Below are positions 35,005 to 44,612 of a DNA stretch of 64,000 nt, piece after piece. The notes beneath the pieces are model-generated. The model was not told the origin of the DNA. It did not search any database and was given only the letters and a program-made list of their open reading frames with translations. The number at the start of each line of letters is the position of its first letter. Position 1 is the stretch's first letter. The translations under genes and the position numbers were made by a program. The DNA comes from Pantoea rwandensis (GTDB taxonomy: Bacteria; Pseudomonadota; Gammaproteobacteria; Enterobacterales; Enterobacteriaceae): positions 3,038,001 through 3,102,000 of the forward strand of contig NZ_CP009454.1 in the NCBI RefSeq assembly GCF_000759475.1, read 5' to 3'.

Positions 35005-36516
35005 ATGAACACACAAACAACCCAGAGTGCCTCCCCCGTAGTGCCTCCTGCGGCGCCGGGGAAAAAGAATCGCCTGATTATGTTGTGCCTGCCGATCATC
35101 GTAGCGGTGCTGCTGCTGCTGGTCCCTACCCCTGCCGGGCTGGAACCCTACGCATGGCACTTCTTTGCTATCTTCGTTGGCGTGATTGTCGGGCTGATCT
35201 TTGAGCCGCTGCCCGGTGCGGTTATCGGCCTGACCGGCGTGGTGGTGATAGTGCTGTTCAGCCAGTGGGTGCTGTTTAGCCCGGCCGAACTGGCGGACCC
35301 CAAGTTTAAAACGGCGGCGCAGTCGTTCAAATGGGCAGTGAGTGGCTTCGGCAACTCCACCGTCTGGCTGATCTTCGGTGCCTTCATGTTTGCCGCCGGC
35401 TACGATAAAACCCAGTTCGGACGCCGCCTGGCGCTGATTCTGGTGAAGTATCTCGGCCGTCGCAGCCTGACGCTCGGTTACGCCATCACCTTCGCTGACC
35501 TGTTACTGGCACCGTTTACGCCCTCTAACACCGCGCGCAGCGGCGGTACCATCTACCCCATTATCGCCAACCTGCCGCCGCTGTACGGTTCAAAACCAAA
35601 TGACCCGAGCGCACGTAAGATTGGTTCTTACCTGATGTGGGTTGCCATCACCGCTGCCTGTATCACCAGTTCGATGTTCCTCTCTGCGCTGGCACCTAAC
35701 CTGCTGGCACTGGCGCTGGTGAAAAGCGTGGTGGGCTTCGAAATCTCCTGGGGCATGTGGTTCCTCGCCTTCCTGCCACTGGGCGTGCTGTTGATTCTCA
35801 CCATGCCGCTGCTGGCTTACTGGCTCTATCCGCCAGAAGTGAAGGTCAATGACGAAGTGCCACGTTGGGCGACCGCTGAACTGGCGAAGCTCGGCAAGCT
35901 GTCACGCAATGAAATCCTGCTGCTGGTGTTTGTGGTCTCAGCATTAATGATGTGGATCTTCGCTGCAGCATGGATTGAACCGGCGATGGCTGCCCTGCTG
36001 GTTATCGTGCTGATGCTGTGGACCGGTGTACTCAACTGGAACGATATCACCAGCAACAAAGCGGCATGGAATACCTTTGCCTGGTTCGCCACCCTGGTCG
36101 CTCTGGCGGATGGTCTGGCGCGTGTGGGCTTTATCGCCTGGCTGGGTAAAGAAGGTGCGCAGCTGCTGCAAGGTTATGACCCACAAGTCTCGGCGGTGGT
36201 GTTGCTGGTTGCCTTCTACTTACTGCACTACCTGTTCGCCAGCACTACGGCGCACACCACTGCGCTGTTGCCTGCGATGCTGACCATCGCCGCCTCGATT
36301 CCGGGCATCAACATGCCAGTGTTCTGTTTGATGATGTGTGTATCCTTAGGTGTGATGGGTATTATCACCCCGTACGGCACCGGCCCAAGCCCGATTTACT
36401 ACGGTAGCGGCTACCTGCCAACCAAAGATTACTGGCGTCTCGGTACTATCTTTGGCGCTATCTTCCTGATTGCTCTGATGGTTATTGCCTACCCATGGAT
36501 GGTGATGATGTTCTGA
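35005..36516 (+). CDS. DASS-family dicarboxylate transporter (CitT/TtdT-like)
   Basis: 503-residue inner-membrane protein with about 12 hydrophobic segments. The two family signature loops are visible: PFTPSNTARSGGTIYPI near residue 172 and LFASTTAHTTALLPAM near 411, both carrying the substrate and sodium-site type Ser-Asn-Thr/Ser-Thr-Thr positions. It is closest in feel to the TtdT/CitT antiporters that swap succinate for tartrate, citrate or fumarate. Its position between fumarate reductase and fumarase suggests uptake of a C4-dicarboxylate with succinate export. The exact substrate is inferred. Confidence 0.9.
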   Translation: MNTQTTQSASPVVPPAAPGKKNRLIMLCLPIIVAVLLLLVPTPAGLEPYAWHFFAIFVGVIVGLIFEPLPGAVIGLTGVVVIVLFSQWVLFSPAELADPKFKTAAQSFKWAVSGFGNSTVWLIFGAFMFAAGYDKTQFGRRLALILVKYLGRRSLTLGYAITFADLLLAPFTPSNTARSGGTIYPIIANLPPLYGSKPNDPSARKIGSYLMWVAITAACITSSMFLSALAPNLLALALVKSVVGFEISWGMWFLAFLPLGVLLILTMPLLAYWLYPPEVKVNDEVPRWATAELAKLGKLSRNEILLLVFVVSALMMWIFAAAWIEPAMAALLVIVLMLWTGVLNWNDITSNKAAWNTFAWFATLVALADGLARVGFIAWLGKEGAQLLQGYDPQVSAVVLLVAFYLLHYLFASTTAHTTALLPAMLTIAASIPGINMPVFCLMMCVSLGVMGIITPYGTGPSPIYYGSGYLPTKDYWRLGTIFGAIFLIALMVIAYPWMVMMF

Positions 36517-36524
36517 TGATGTTG

Positions 36525-36544
36525 CTCCGATGTTAAAATCGGAG
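36525..36544. other. Small hairpin after the transporter gene
   Basis: CTCCGAT and ATCGGAG flank a 6-base loop, 9 bases after the transporter stop. It is weak as a terminator because no T tract follows, so read-through to fumarase is possible. Confidence 0.4.
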
Positions 36545-36573
36545 CCGCGCAGAGCCGTGAAAGTGTTATGATG

Positions 36574-36606
36574 CTCGCCAGTCAGTCCTTGCGGAGGGCT
36601 GGCGAG
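36574..36606. other. Hairpin in the fumarase leader
   Basis: CTCGCCAG pairs with CTGGCGAG around a 17-base loop, about 75 bases upstream of the fumarase ATG. It might be a terminator, attenuator or stability element in the leader. It matches no riboswitch that I know. Confidence 0.4.
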
Positions 36607-36679
36607 AGAAAATCAAAAACAGATCGCCTAATTTGTCACCTGCCACTCTGACAGGCGACACGAAGCTAAGTGAGCCAAC

Positions 36680-38323
36680 ATGTCGAACAAACCCTTCTAT
36701 TATCAGAATCCCTTTCCTCTCGCCAAAGATGATACCGAATACTATCTGCTGAGCCGCGATTACGTCTCAGTAGCCAACTTCGATGGCGAAGAGGTGCTGA
36801 AAGTCGATCCTAAAGCCCTGACGCTGCTGGCGAAGCAGGCATTCCATGATGCTTCATTCATGCTGCGCGCCTCGCATCAGGCGCAGGTTGCCGCGATTCT
36901 GGCGGATGACGAAGCCAGCAAGAACGACAAATATGTTGCCCTGCAGTTCCTGCGTAACTCGGAAATCGCCGCCAAAGGCGTGTTGCCGACCTGCCAGGAC
37001 ACCGGCACAGCAATCATCATGGGCAAAAAAGGCCAGCGCGTCTGGACTGGCGGTGGCGACGAAGCCGCACTGTCACAAGGCGTCTATAACACCTTTATCG
37101 AAGACAACCTGCGTTACTCACAGAACGCGGCGCTGGATATGTACAAAGAGGTCAATACTGGCACTAACCTGCCGGCACAGATCGACCTCTACAGCGTGGA
37201 TGGCGACGAGTACAAATTCCTGTGCATCGCCAAAGGCGGCGGTTCTGCCAACAAGACTTACCTGTATCAGGAAACCAAAGCGCTGATCACCCCGGCCAAG
37301 CTGAAGAATTATCTGGTCGATAAGATGATGTCGCTCGGCACCGCAGCCTGTCCGCCGTACCATATCGCGTTTGTGATTGGCGGCACCTCAGCAGAAAGCA
37401 CGCTGAAAACCGTGAAGCTGGCATCAACCCACTACTACGATTCGCTGCCGACCGAAGGTAACGAACACGGTCAGGCGTTCCGTGACGTCGCGCTGGAGCA
37501 GGAGCTGCTGAAAGCCTCACAAGAGTTGGGCCTTGGCGCACAGTTCGGCGGTAAATACTTCGCCCACGATATTCGCGTGGTGCGTCTGCCACGTCATGGC
37601 GCGTCCTGCCCCGTCGGCATGGGTGTGTCCTGCTCGGCTGACCGTAATATCAAAGCCAAAATCAACCGTGAAGGCATCTGGATCGAGAAACTGGAAGATA
37701 ACCCAGGCCGCTATATCCCGGAAGAACTGCGTCAGCAGGGCGAAGGCGAAGTGGTGAATGTCGATCTTAACCGCCCGATGAGTGACATTCTGGCGCAGCT
37801 GTCATCCTATCCCGTGGCGACCCGCCTTTCGCTGAACGGCACCATTATCGTGGCGCGTGATATTGCCCACGCCAAGCTGAAAGAGCGCATCGACAACGGC
37901 GAAGGTCTGCCGCAGTACATCAAAGATCATCCGGTGTATTACGCAGGCCCGGCGAAAACCCCGGAAGGTTATGCCTCTGGTTCACTTGGCCCAACCACCG
38001 CGGGTCGTATGGACTCTTACGTTGATCTGCTGCAGGAAAACGGCGGCAGCATGGTGATGCTGGCAAAAGGCAACCGCAGCAAACAGGTGACCGATGCCTG
38101 TCATAAACACGGCGGCTTCTACCTCGGCAGCATCGGCGGTCCGGCAGCGGTGCTGGCGCAGCAGAGTATTAAGAGTCTGGAGTGTGTGGAGTACGCGGAA
38201 CTGGGAATGGAAGCCATCTGGAAGATTGAAGTCGAGAACTTCCCGGCGTTTATCCTGGTGGATGACAAAGGCAACGACTTCTTCCAGCAGATCCACAATC
38301 AGTGTTCTGCCTGTGTGAAGTAA
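36680..38323 (+). CDS. Class I fumarate hydratase (FumA/FumB type)
   Basis: 547-residue iron-sulfur fumarase interconverting malate and fumarate. Candidate cluster cysteines are seen in [11 protein letters not shown] near residue 105, in [16 protein letters not shown] near 311-320 and in the later part. The C-terminal beta-type domain includes [20 protein letters not shown] and [14 protein letters not shown]. Length and motifs match FumA/FumB. FumB-like anaerobic use is suggested by its place in the fumarate locus, where it would supply fumarate to the reductase. Whether it is the orthologue of FumA or FumB cannot be told here. Confidence 0.95.
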   Translation: MSNKPFYYQNPFPLAKDDTEYYLLSRDYVSVANFDGEEVLKVDPKALTLLAKQAFHDASFMLRASHQAQVAAILADDEASKNDKYVALQFLRNSEIAAKGVLPTCQDTGTAIIMGKKGQRVWTGGGDEAALSQGVYNTFIEDNLRYSQNAALDMYKEVNTGTNLPAQIDLYSVDGDEYKFLCIAKGGGSANKTYLYQETKALITPAKLKNYLVDKMMSLGTAACPPYHIAFVIGGTSAESTLKTVKLASTHYYDSLPTEGNEHGQAFRDVALEQELLKASQELGLGAQFGGKYFAHDIRVVRLPRHGASCPVGMGVSCSADRNIKAKINREGIWIEKLEDNPGRYIPEELRQQGEGEVVNVDLNRPMSDILAQLSSYPVATRLSLNGTIIVARDIAHAKLKERIDNGEGLPQYIKDHPVYYAGPAKTPEGYASGSLGPTTAGRMDSYVDLLQENGGSMVMLAKGNRSKQVTDACHKHGGFYLGSIGGPAAVLAQQSIKSLECVEYAELGMEAIWKIEVENFPAFILVDDKGNDFFQQIHNQCSACVK

Positions 38324-38345
38324 GGCTTTAAGCCGTGCTAAAACA

Positions 38346-38380
38346 AAAAATCCGCGGCTTAAGGGCTGCGGATTTTTTTA
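38346..38380 (+). terminator. Rho-independent terminator after fumarase
   Basis: AAAAAATCCGC and GCGGATTTTTTT flank a 12-base loop, with a run of T, 22 bases after the stop. Confidence 0.9.
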
Positions 38381-38402
38381 TGGGGTGAGCACTACGCGGC
38401 GC

Positions 38403-38567
38403 TTACATCGCACCGATTTGTACGTCCAGCAGCATATCGGCATCATCATCGTTTTGACCAATCACGTAAATCGCCTGACGGCCCGGCAGATTCACCGTGA
38501 TGATGTGCTGATCGTCGGCATCCAGCACTTCATCATGCTGCTGCTGAAATTTATGCAGTGTGTTCAT
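38403..38567 (-). CDS. Small acidic protein, 54 residues
   Basis: ATG at 38567 preceded by GGAGATAAC. The product begins MNTLHKFQQQHDEVLDADDQ, then HIITVNLPGRQAIYVIGQND, and ends with an acidic stretch and LLDVQIGAM. No family recognised. The frame has a good ribosome site, clean codon use and ends 23 bases beyond the convergent fumarase terminator, so it is likely expressed. The beta-like middle and acidic residues suggest a small folded protein, not a leader peptide. Confidence 0.6.
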   Translation of the reverse strand: MNTLHKFQQQHDEVLDADDQHIITVNLPGRQAIYVIGQNDDDADMLLDVQIGAM

Positions 38568-38761
38568 GTTATCTCCTTAAAATGGCGCACTATCTTAGAT
38601 TCCCTACTGTTTAATATCGTCAAGACACGGCTTAAATGTAGCGGAATTGTCTGTATTCGTGATGCAGGCACTCTGTCATGACGAAATGACCGTCAGATTA
38701 AAGAATTCACACAAATTTTTGACAGTGAATCAGGCAGCGGTTTGACCCGCTGCCAGTTGGC

Positions 38762-40282
38762 TTAAAAGAAGCCCAGCGGTTGCGTGCTGTAGCTCACCAG
38801 CAGGTTTTTGGTTTGCTGGTAGTGATCGAGCATCATTTTATGGGTTTCACGGCCAATCCCGGATTTTTTGTAGCCGCCAAACGCGGCATGAGCCGGATAG
38901 AGGTGATAACAGTTGGTCCAGACACGGCCCGCTTTAATCGCTCGTCCCATGCGATACGCACGGTTGATATCACGGGTCCAGACGCCAGCACCCAGCCCAT
39001 AAATCGAGTCATTAGCGATGGCGAGGGCTTCTGCCTCATCTTTGAAGGTCAGCACACCGACCACCGGCCCGAAGATCTCCTCCTGGAAGACGCGCATGCT
39101 GTTGTCGCCTTTCAGCAGCGTGGGCTGGATGTAGTAGCCGCTATCAAAAGCTTCACCGATTTTCTCCACGCCACCACCGTGCAGCACCTGAGCGCCCTCT
39201 TGCTGGGCGATTTCCAGATAAGAGAGGATTTTATCGAACTGCTGCTGCGACGCCTGCGCGCCAATCATGGTTTCGGTATCCAGCGGATCGCCGCGTTTGA
39301 TAGTTTTGATACGTTTCATAACGGCTGCCATAAACGGCTCATAGATCGACTCCTGTACCAGCGCACGCGACGGACAGGTACAAACTTCCCCCTGATTCAG
39401 GAAGCCAAGCACCACGCCTTCTGCTGCTTTCTCGATAAAGCTCTCTTCCGCATCCATGATGTCTTCAAAGAAGATGTTCGGTGATTTACCGCCCAGCTCA
39501 ACGGTAGACGGAATCAGGCTTTTCGCCGCCAGTTCGAGAATATGCCCGCCAGTGGCGGTAGATCCGGTAAAGGCGATCTTGGCGATACCCGGATGTGACG
39601 CCAGCGCTTCACCGGCTTCTTTACCGTAACCGTGCACCACGTTAATGACCCCCGGTGGCACCAGGTCTTTAATCACTTCCATAAACAGGGTGATCGACAA
39701 AGGCGTTTGCTCAGCCGGTTTTAACACCACGCAGTTACCCGCACCCAGCGCAGGGGCCAGTTTCCACGCCGCCATTAACAGCGGGAAGTTCCACGGGATG
39801 ATTTGCCCGACCACGCCCAGCGGTTCATGGAAGTGGTAAGCGGCGGTGAATTCGTCGATTTCCGCTGCGGTGCCTTCCTGTGCGCGCACGCAGCCCGCGA
39901 AGTAGCGGAAGTGGTCTACCGCCAGCGGCAGATCGGCAGCCAGGGTTTCACGCACCGGCTTGCCGTTATCCCAGGTTTCGTTGACTGCGATATATTCCAG
40001 TTTCTCTTCCAGTCGATCGGCGATTTTCAGCAACACCAGCGAACGTGCCTGCGGGGAAGTTTTGCCCCAGGCATCCGCAGCGGCCTGTGCTGCCGCGACT
40101 GCGTTATCGACATCGGCCTTGTCCGAGCGCGGGAACTCGCCGATGGTGGAACCGTTAATCGGGGTCGTGTTGACGAAGTAATGACCGTTCACCGGCGCAA
40201 CGAATTCGCCGTTGATAAAGTTGCCATAACGCGATTGCAGAATGATGAGAGAACCTTGTTCTCCCGGAGCAGCGTAACGCAT
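38762..40282 (-). CDS. aldB: Aldehyde dehydrogenase, AldB/ExaC type
   Basis: 506-residue NAD(P)-dependent aldehyde dehydrogenase. General base Glu in [15 protein letters not shown] near residue 265; nucleophilic Cys in [16 protein letters not shown] near 305; [20 protein letters not shown] is the coenzyme region. The end [18 protein letters not shown] is typical of AldB/acetaldehyde dehydrogenases. The ATG at 40282 has AAGGAG before it. It would oxidise acetaldehyde or similar aldehydes in the cytoplasm. It is a single-gene unit; the promoter region lies before the 44-bp repeats. Confidence 0.93.
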   Translation of the reverse strand: MRYAAPGEQGSLIILQSRYGNFINGEFVAPVNGHYFVNTTPINGSTIGEFPRSDKADVDNAVAAAQAAADAWGKTSPQARSLVLLKIADRLEEKLEYIAVNETWDNGKPVRETLAADLPLAVDHFRYFAGCVRAQEGTAAEIDEFTAAYHFHEPLGVVGQIIPWNFPLLMAAWKLAPALGAGNCVVLKPAEQTPLSITLFMEVIKDLVPPGVINVVHGYGKEAGEALASHPGIAKIAFTGSTATGGHILELAAKSLIPSTVELGGKSPNIFFEDIMDAEESFIEKAAEGVVLGFLNQGEVCTCPSRALVQESIYEPFMAAVMKRIKTIKRGDPLDTETMIGAQASQQQFDKILSYLEIAQQEGAQVLHGGGVEKIGEAFDSGYYIQPTLLKGDNSMRVFQEEIFGPVVGVLTFKDEAEALAIANDSIYGLGAGVWTRDINRAYRMGRAIKAGRVWTNCYHLYPAHAAFGGYKKSGIGRETHKMMLDHYQQTKNLLVSYSTQPLGFF

Positions 40283-40487
40283 GGTGTTTCTCCTTGCGGG
40301 ACAGAGTGGCGAATAACAACTATGAAACTTGTTATTAACATTGATCGATCAATGTCAGCCTGTCAGATCGCAGAGCGGGAAACTGTGACCGCACCGAAGG
40401 AAAATTCCGGGATTGTTGATTTGAGATTTAGCACAGGCGCTAAGCCAGGATTGCTACTAAAGAAAAAGCCTCTGTCACAACAGTTTT

Positions 40488-40707
40488 CGGTCGCCATAAA
40501 TGGCAATCCTTCGACTATCGTGCAGGATTTTTAGTCGCCAGAAATGCCAACCCTACGAACATCGTGCAGGATTTTCAGTCGCCAGAAATGGCAATCCTTC
40601 GAACATCGTGCAGGATTTTCAGTCGCCAGAAATGCCAACCCTACGAACATCGCGCAGGGTTTTCGGTCGCCATAAATGGCAACCCTACCATCCTCATGCA
40701 CGATTTT
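40488..40707 (+). repeat. Five tandem copies of a 44-bp repeat
   Basis: Copies at 40488-40531, 40532-40575, 40576-40619, 40620-40663 and 40664-40707 have the same length. Each starts with (C/T)(A/G)GTCGCCA and ends with a (C/G)(A/G)TTTT-type run. Copies 1 and 5 hold the palindrome GCCATAAATGGC, copy 3 holds GCCAGAAATGGC, and copies 2 and 4 carry a TGCC variant that breaks it. The array lies between the divergent aldB-type and methyltransferase genes. Confidence 0.95.
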
Positions 40708-40858
40708 CGTAGGGAGCACATTTATGCACATTAGAAATACGCGTAAACCTCCCGCTTCGTTGCGGAAAATTCCGAGTTTTGCCGCATATGCAGCGAAAAG
40801 CGAAACAAACGCAATGAATTTGGTCAATATGAAACAGGATACTCATCAGGAGAAAGAG

Positions 40859-41422
40859 ATGTTGGCTTCAGCCCTGACGTTAATGCGCGCCAAAGCGAAC
40901 TTTGTTCAGCAATTTATTCGAAATCCGCGCAAGATGGGCAGCATCACGCCCTCCTCTGCTGCGCTGTGCCGCACCATGTGCGATGCCGCCAGCTGGGATC
41001 ACAGCCTGCGTATCGCCGAACTGGGTGCCGGAGACGGGGTGTTAACCCGGCATATTCTGGACAGAATGTCGCCGCAAGCGCAGTTGGATGTGTTTGAGAT
41101 CAGCCCGGATTTAGTCGAGAGCTTGCGCGAATGGACCGATCCGCGCATGCAGGTACGTGCCTGCTCGGCCGAATACCTGTCTGGCGAATACGATGTGATC
41201 TTTTCCGGCCTGCCGCTGCTGTCGCTACCGCCGGAAACGCGTGAAGCGATTCTGAGTGCCGTCCACGATGTGCTGGGCCCGCGCGGTGTATTTATCCAGT
41301 TTCAATACACCTCATTGACCCAACCTACTCTGTCACGCTACTTCACCTGGCAGCGCCAGCGGGTGCTGAAAAATATGCCGCCCGCCTGGGTTTATCGCTG
41401 CACTCGGCATTACGCGCCCTGA
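40859..41422 (+). CDS. SAM-dependent methyltransferase (phospholipid N-methyltransferase-like)
   Basis: About 187 residues. The class I methyltransferase fold is clear: motif I IAELGAGDGVLTRHILDRM near 59, then LDVFEISPDLVESL and YDVIFSGLPLLSLPPETRE. The end FTWQRQRVLKNMPPAWVYR resembles the family of small phospholipid/ribosomal-RNA-type methyltransferases annotated as phospholipid methyltransferase-like. The ATG at 40859 with AGGAGA upstream is preferred over in-frame starts at 40814 and 40829. The frame extends upstream into the repeats, which is an artefact. Substrate unproven. It overlaps the convergent amidotransferase gene by 13 bases. Confidence 0.8.
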   Translation: MLASALTLMRAKANFVQQFIRNPRKMGSITPSSAALCRTMCDAASWDHSLRIAELGAGDGVLTRHILDRMSPQAQLDVFEISPDLVESLREWTDPRMQVRACSAEYLSGEYDVIFSGLPLLSLPPETREAILSAVHDVLGPRGVFIQFQYTSLTQPTLSRYFTWQRQRVLKNMPPAWVYRCTRHYAP

Positions 41423-42129
41423 GCCTGCACGCGAGGCTGCGGCCGCGTTTGCAACCAGAAACGACGCAACAACTCGCGTGACCAATCCTCACCTGCGACC
41501 TGCGCACCATCATCACACACGCCCGCCGGTAAACAGGCGGTCATGATGTCGCGGGTAAACTCCGGGTGGAACTGTACCGACAGCGCCTGAGGGGAATAGC
41601 GTAAAATCTGGCAACCATCCAGCTCAGATTGCGCCAGTACCACGGCGTGCTGCGGGGGACTAATCACCGACTGGCGATGCGAAAGCCATGCCTGAAACTC
41701 GCCGGGCAGCGTTGCCAGCCACGGATCGCGCTGCGCCTGCTGCGTCAGGGTTTTCAATCCACGTTCCCATCCGTTCGGGTTATCGCCCACTTTTCCGCCC
41801 AACGCATACGCCATCAGCTGATGGCCGTAACAGACGCCCAGCAGTGGCAGCTCGGCTTCCATGGCACCACGGATCCATGCGGCCGTGCGCTCGCTCCAGT
41901 CGGCGTGGTCGGTGACCATTGCCCAGGAGCCGCTGAGAATGGCGCCGCTGACGCGATCAAACGCCGGCAGCTCTTCGCCAAGATGCGGGCGAACAATCAC
42001 ATAGTCATCAGGCTGCAGTTGCAGCGCATCAATAAACCAGACGGGTTGTTCACCAATTTGCGCCACAACCTGCGGTGGCGGCACTTCGAGTTGAATCAGA
42101 GCAAGGGGTAACGCGCGGGTGTGTGTCAT
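41410..42129 (-). CDS. Class I glutamine amidotransferase-like protein
   Basis: 239 residues with a GATase1 fold. Nucleophilic Cys in LLGVCYGHQLMAYALGG near residue 98 and His/Glu of the triad in VQFHPEFTRDIM near 188. It resembles YfeJ-type stand-alone amidotransferases, and no synthase partner is nearby. The ATG at 42129 has AAGGA about 10 bases upstream. Its physiological substrate is unknown. It is divergent from the EamA exporter gene, with which it shares a 190-bp control region. Confidence 0.88.
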   Translation of the reverse strand: MTHTRALPLALIQLEVPPPQVVAQIGEQPVWFIDALQLQPDDYVIVRPHLGEELPAFDRVSGAILSGSWAMVTDHADWSERTAAWIRGAMEAELPLLGVCYGHQLMAYALGGKVGDNPNGWERGLKTLTQQAQRDPWLATLPGEFQAWLSHRQSVISPPQHAVVLAQSELDGCQILRYSPQALSVQFHPEFTRDIMTACLPAGVCDDGAQVAGEDWSRELLRRFWLQTRPQPRVQAQGA

Positions 42130-42318
42130 TCCGAATTCATTCCTTAACGGAGTCAGCTTTCGGACATCCACTTTGACAGGAAATCAGTGACCTGTCTTAT
42201 TTTTTTCCTGCATAAGCTCATACCTTGATGAAAAAAATTTTTGCACAATGTCACAGAAATGCACGGCTTCGTGCCATGATTAGCCGGTGATACCCCCTTT
42301 CATGTGAAGGATGACATT

Positions 42319-43203
42319 GTGGCAGTGCGGCATTTCTTTTTGGTTCTGATGGTGGTTTCCATCTGGGCTTTCAACAACGTGGCGGTGAAGTGGGGATTGC
42401 TGGAACTTCCGCCGCTATTCCTTACCTGGATGCGTTTCGTGGTGGTGGCGATTGTGCTGGTGCCGTTCTGCCGCATCACGCGTGAACAGCTGCCGTGGCT
42501 GCTCACCCTCGCCTTCACCTTTGGCTTTATGCATTTCTCGCTGCTGTTTGTCGGCATGCGCTACACCGATGCCGGAACCGGCGCGATTGTGGTGCAGCTC
42601 GGTACACCGATTGCCATGCTGCTGGCGATGCTGGTGCTGAAAGAGAAACTGCGCCTGGTGCAGTTATTCGGCATCGCGGTCTCGTTAAGTGGTGTGGCGG
42701 TGCTGTCCGGCAGCCCAACCATTCCTGCGTGGTGGGTGTTATGTATTTTGCTGTGCAGTGCCTTTGGCTGGGCCATCAGCAATATGATCGTGAAGAAATC
42801 GCCGCCGATAAAACCGTTGACGCTCACCGGCTGGATCTCATTTCTTGCCGTGCCGATTGTCGGTGCCGCTTCCTGGCTTACCGAATCGCACCAGTTTTAT
42901 GCCTTAAGCCACGCGGGCTGGCGCGGCTGGTTTGGTATTCTTTACAGCGCGCTGGCTTCATCGATCGTGGCTTATACCTTGTGGTATTGGTTACTGAAAA
43001 AGTACAACGTCAACTTAATCATGCCCTACTCACTGCTCACGCCTGTGCTGGCCGTTTTGATGGGCGTAATTGTGCTGGGCGACAGCATGAACAGCTTCAA
43101 GATCCTCGGCGCGTCTCTGGTGGTGCTCGGCACGGCCATTGCGGTGATCAACCTGCGTAATCTGCGCATGCACGCGCGTTTTCCGCGTTTACGCCGCCGT
43201 TAG
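42319..43203 (+). CDS. EamA-family (DMT) exporter
   Basis: Inner-membrane transporter with ten predicted segments and two EamA repeats. The first repeat starts IWAFNNVAVKWGLLELPPLF, and the second carries SAFGWAISNMIVKKSPP and YSLLTPVLAVLMGVIVLGD. It is most like the O-acetylserine/cysteine or amino-acid exporter group, substrate not determinable. The GTG at 42319 with AAGGA 7 bases upstream gives 294 residues and is preferred to the in-frame GTG at 42304. The C-terminus is basic (ARFPRLRRR). The next gene is on the same strand but separated by 47 bp. Confidence 0.9.
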   Translation: MAVRHFFLVLMVVSIWAFNNVAVKWGLLELPPLFLTWMRFVVVAIVLVPFCRITREQLPWLLTLAFTFGFMHFSLLFVGMRYTDAGTGAIVVQLGTPIAMLLAMLVLKEKLRLVQLFGIAVSLSGVAVLSGSPTIPAWWVLCILLCSAFGWAISNMIVKKSPPIKPLTLTGWISFLAVPIVGAASWLTESHQFYALSHAGWRGWFGILYSALASSIVAYTLWYWLLKKYNVNLIMPYSLLTPVLAVLMGVIVLGDSMNSFKILGASLVVLGTAIAVINLRNLRMHARFPRLRRR

Positions 43204-43250
43204 ATCCCCTCTGCTATGCTTGAGTCTCGCGCGTTTTCCGGAGACTCAAT

Positions 43251-44612
43251 ATGGATACTCAATCTGCTGCCGCATTATGGCAGCAACTGTGGCAAGGATT
43301 GCGTGGCGCGGAACCCCTTCCCGCGCTTAGCTTTCTCCAGCCCGATACCTTTTCCTCTGCGTTTGCCGTCAGTGAACTGGCCGCCACCAGCATTGGGCTC
43401 GCAAGCCAGGCAGTGAGCGACTTGCTCGGGCAATCGGCCCCGGTTAGCGTCAATGTGCGGCTCGCCTCTCGCTGGTTTCAGCACAGCCTCACGCCGTTAA
43501 ATCGTCCTCCTGCCGCACTTTGGGACCCTTTTGCTGGCGACTATGCCACCACCGATGGCTGGATCCGTCTGCACACCAACGCCCCGCATCATCGTGCGGC
43601 CATGGAGCAGGTGCTGGGTCAACAAGCCGATCGCGCCGCTTTAGCGCAACAGGTTTCACAGTGGCAAGCGGCTGCGCTGGAGCAGGCTGTGATTGAGGCA
43701 GGCGGTTGTGCCGCGCAAATGCGCAGTGAGCAACAGTGGCTACAGCATCCACAAGGCGTGGCCGTCAGCAGTGAAGCACTGATCGCCCAACAGGCCACGG
43801 GGGATGCGCCCACGCCTGGCTGGCAACTGCCGCTTGCCCGTCCACTGCTGGGCGTACGCGTGCTGGATCTGACACGCATTATCGCCGGGCCGGTGGCCAC
43901 GCGTTTTCTCGCCAGCCTTGGCGCGCAGGTTTTACGTATCGATCCTTACGGCTGGGAAGAGCCAACACTGGAAGAGGAGATCACCTGCGGCAAACGCTGC
44001 GCACGACTCGATCTCAAATCCAGAGCGGGCGTTGGGCAGCTGCGCGATCTGATCAAACACGCTGATGTGCTGGTGCATGGCTATCGCGCGGATGCGCTGG
44101 AAAAGCTGGGGCTGGATGCAGAATCACGCCGCAAACTGTCGCCCGGATTGGTGGATGTCAGTCTCAATGCGTGGGGCTGGAGCGGCCCGTGGCGCAATCG
44201 GCGCGGCTTTGACAGCCTGGTGCAGATGGGATGCGGCATCGCTGAACAGGGCATGATCTGGCGTGGTAACGTCCAACCGACACCGCTGCCAGTGCAGGCA
44301 CTCGATCACGCCACCGGCTATATGATGGCCGCCGCCGTACTGGAAGGGATGAGACAGCGTCGGGAAAATCACGTTGGCTGGCAGGCACGCTTATCGCTGG
44401 CGCGCACCGCAAGGCTATTGCAGCAGTTTGGCGCGTCCCCGCCACCGCCGCAGCATGGCATTGCGGCACAGCACGGTGATGCCCTGCCGACAGTAGAGAT
44501 TAACGCATGGGGGATTGCCGAAAGATTGCGTGCCGCTGCGTATCTGCCCGGCACGCCGATGATCTGCGCCACGCCGGGCGTTAAGCTCGGCAGCAGCGTA
44601 GCCAGCTGGTAA
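43251..44612 (+). CDS. CaiB/BaiF-type CoA-transferase family protein
   Basis: 453 residues. The class III CoA-transferase core begins at about residue 199 (LLGVRVLDLTRIIAGPVATR) and includes ADVLVHGYRADALEKLGLDA and GWGGSGPW-like sequence GWSGPWRNRRGFDSLVQMG. The catalytic Asp candidate is D352 in ALDHATGYMM. The first 200 residues are a less conserved degenerate half that repeats part of the fold. The substrate is unknown; related enteric genes are annotated only as CoA transferase. It is convergent with ycdY at one base distance. Confidence 0.87.
   Translation: MDTQSAAALWQQLWQGLRGAEPLPALSFLQPDTFSSAFAVSELAATSIGLASQAVSDLLGQSAPVSVNVRLASRWFQHSLTPLNRPPAALWDPFAGDYATTDGWIRLHTNAPHHRAAMEQVLGQQADRAALAQQVSQWQAAALEQAVIEAGGCAAQMRSEQQWLQHPQGVAVSSEALIAQQATGDAPTPGWQLPLARPLLGVRVLDLTRIIAGPVATRFLASLGAQVLRIDPYGWEEPTLEEEITCGKRCARLDLKSRAGVGQLRDLIKHADVLVHGYRADALEKLGLDAESRRKLSPGLVDVSLNAWGWSGPWRNRRGFDSLVQMGCGIAEQGMIWRGNVQPTPLPVQALDHATGYMMAAAVLEGMRQRRENHVGWQARLSLARTARLLQQFGASPPPPQHGIAAQHGDALPTVEINAWGIAERLRAAAYLPGTPMICATPGVKLGSSVASW

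Noticed and set aside
40488..40707. Possible CRISPR array
   Set aside because: The units are contiguous 44-bp repeats without unique spacers, and no cas genes are present.
40676..40858. N-terminal extension of the methyltransferase frame into the 44-bp repeats
   Set aside because: The extension encodes repeat-derived sequence, and the best ribosome site lies just before the ATG at 40859.
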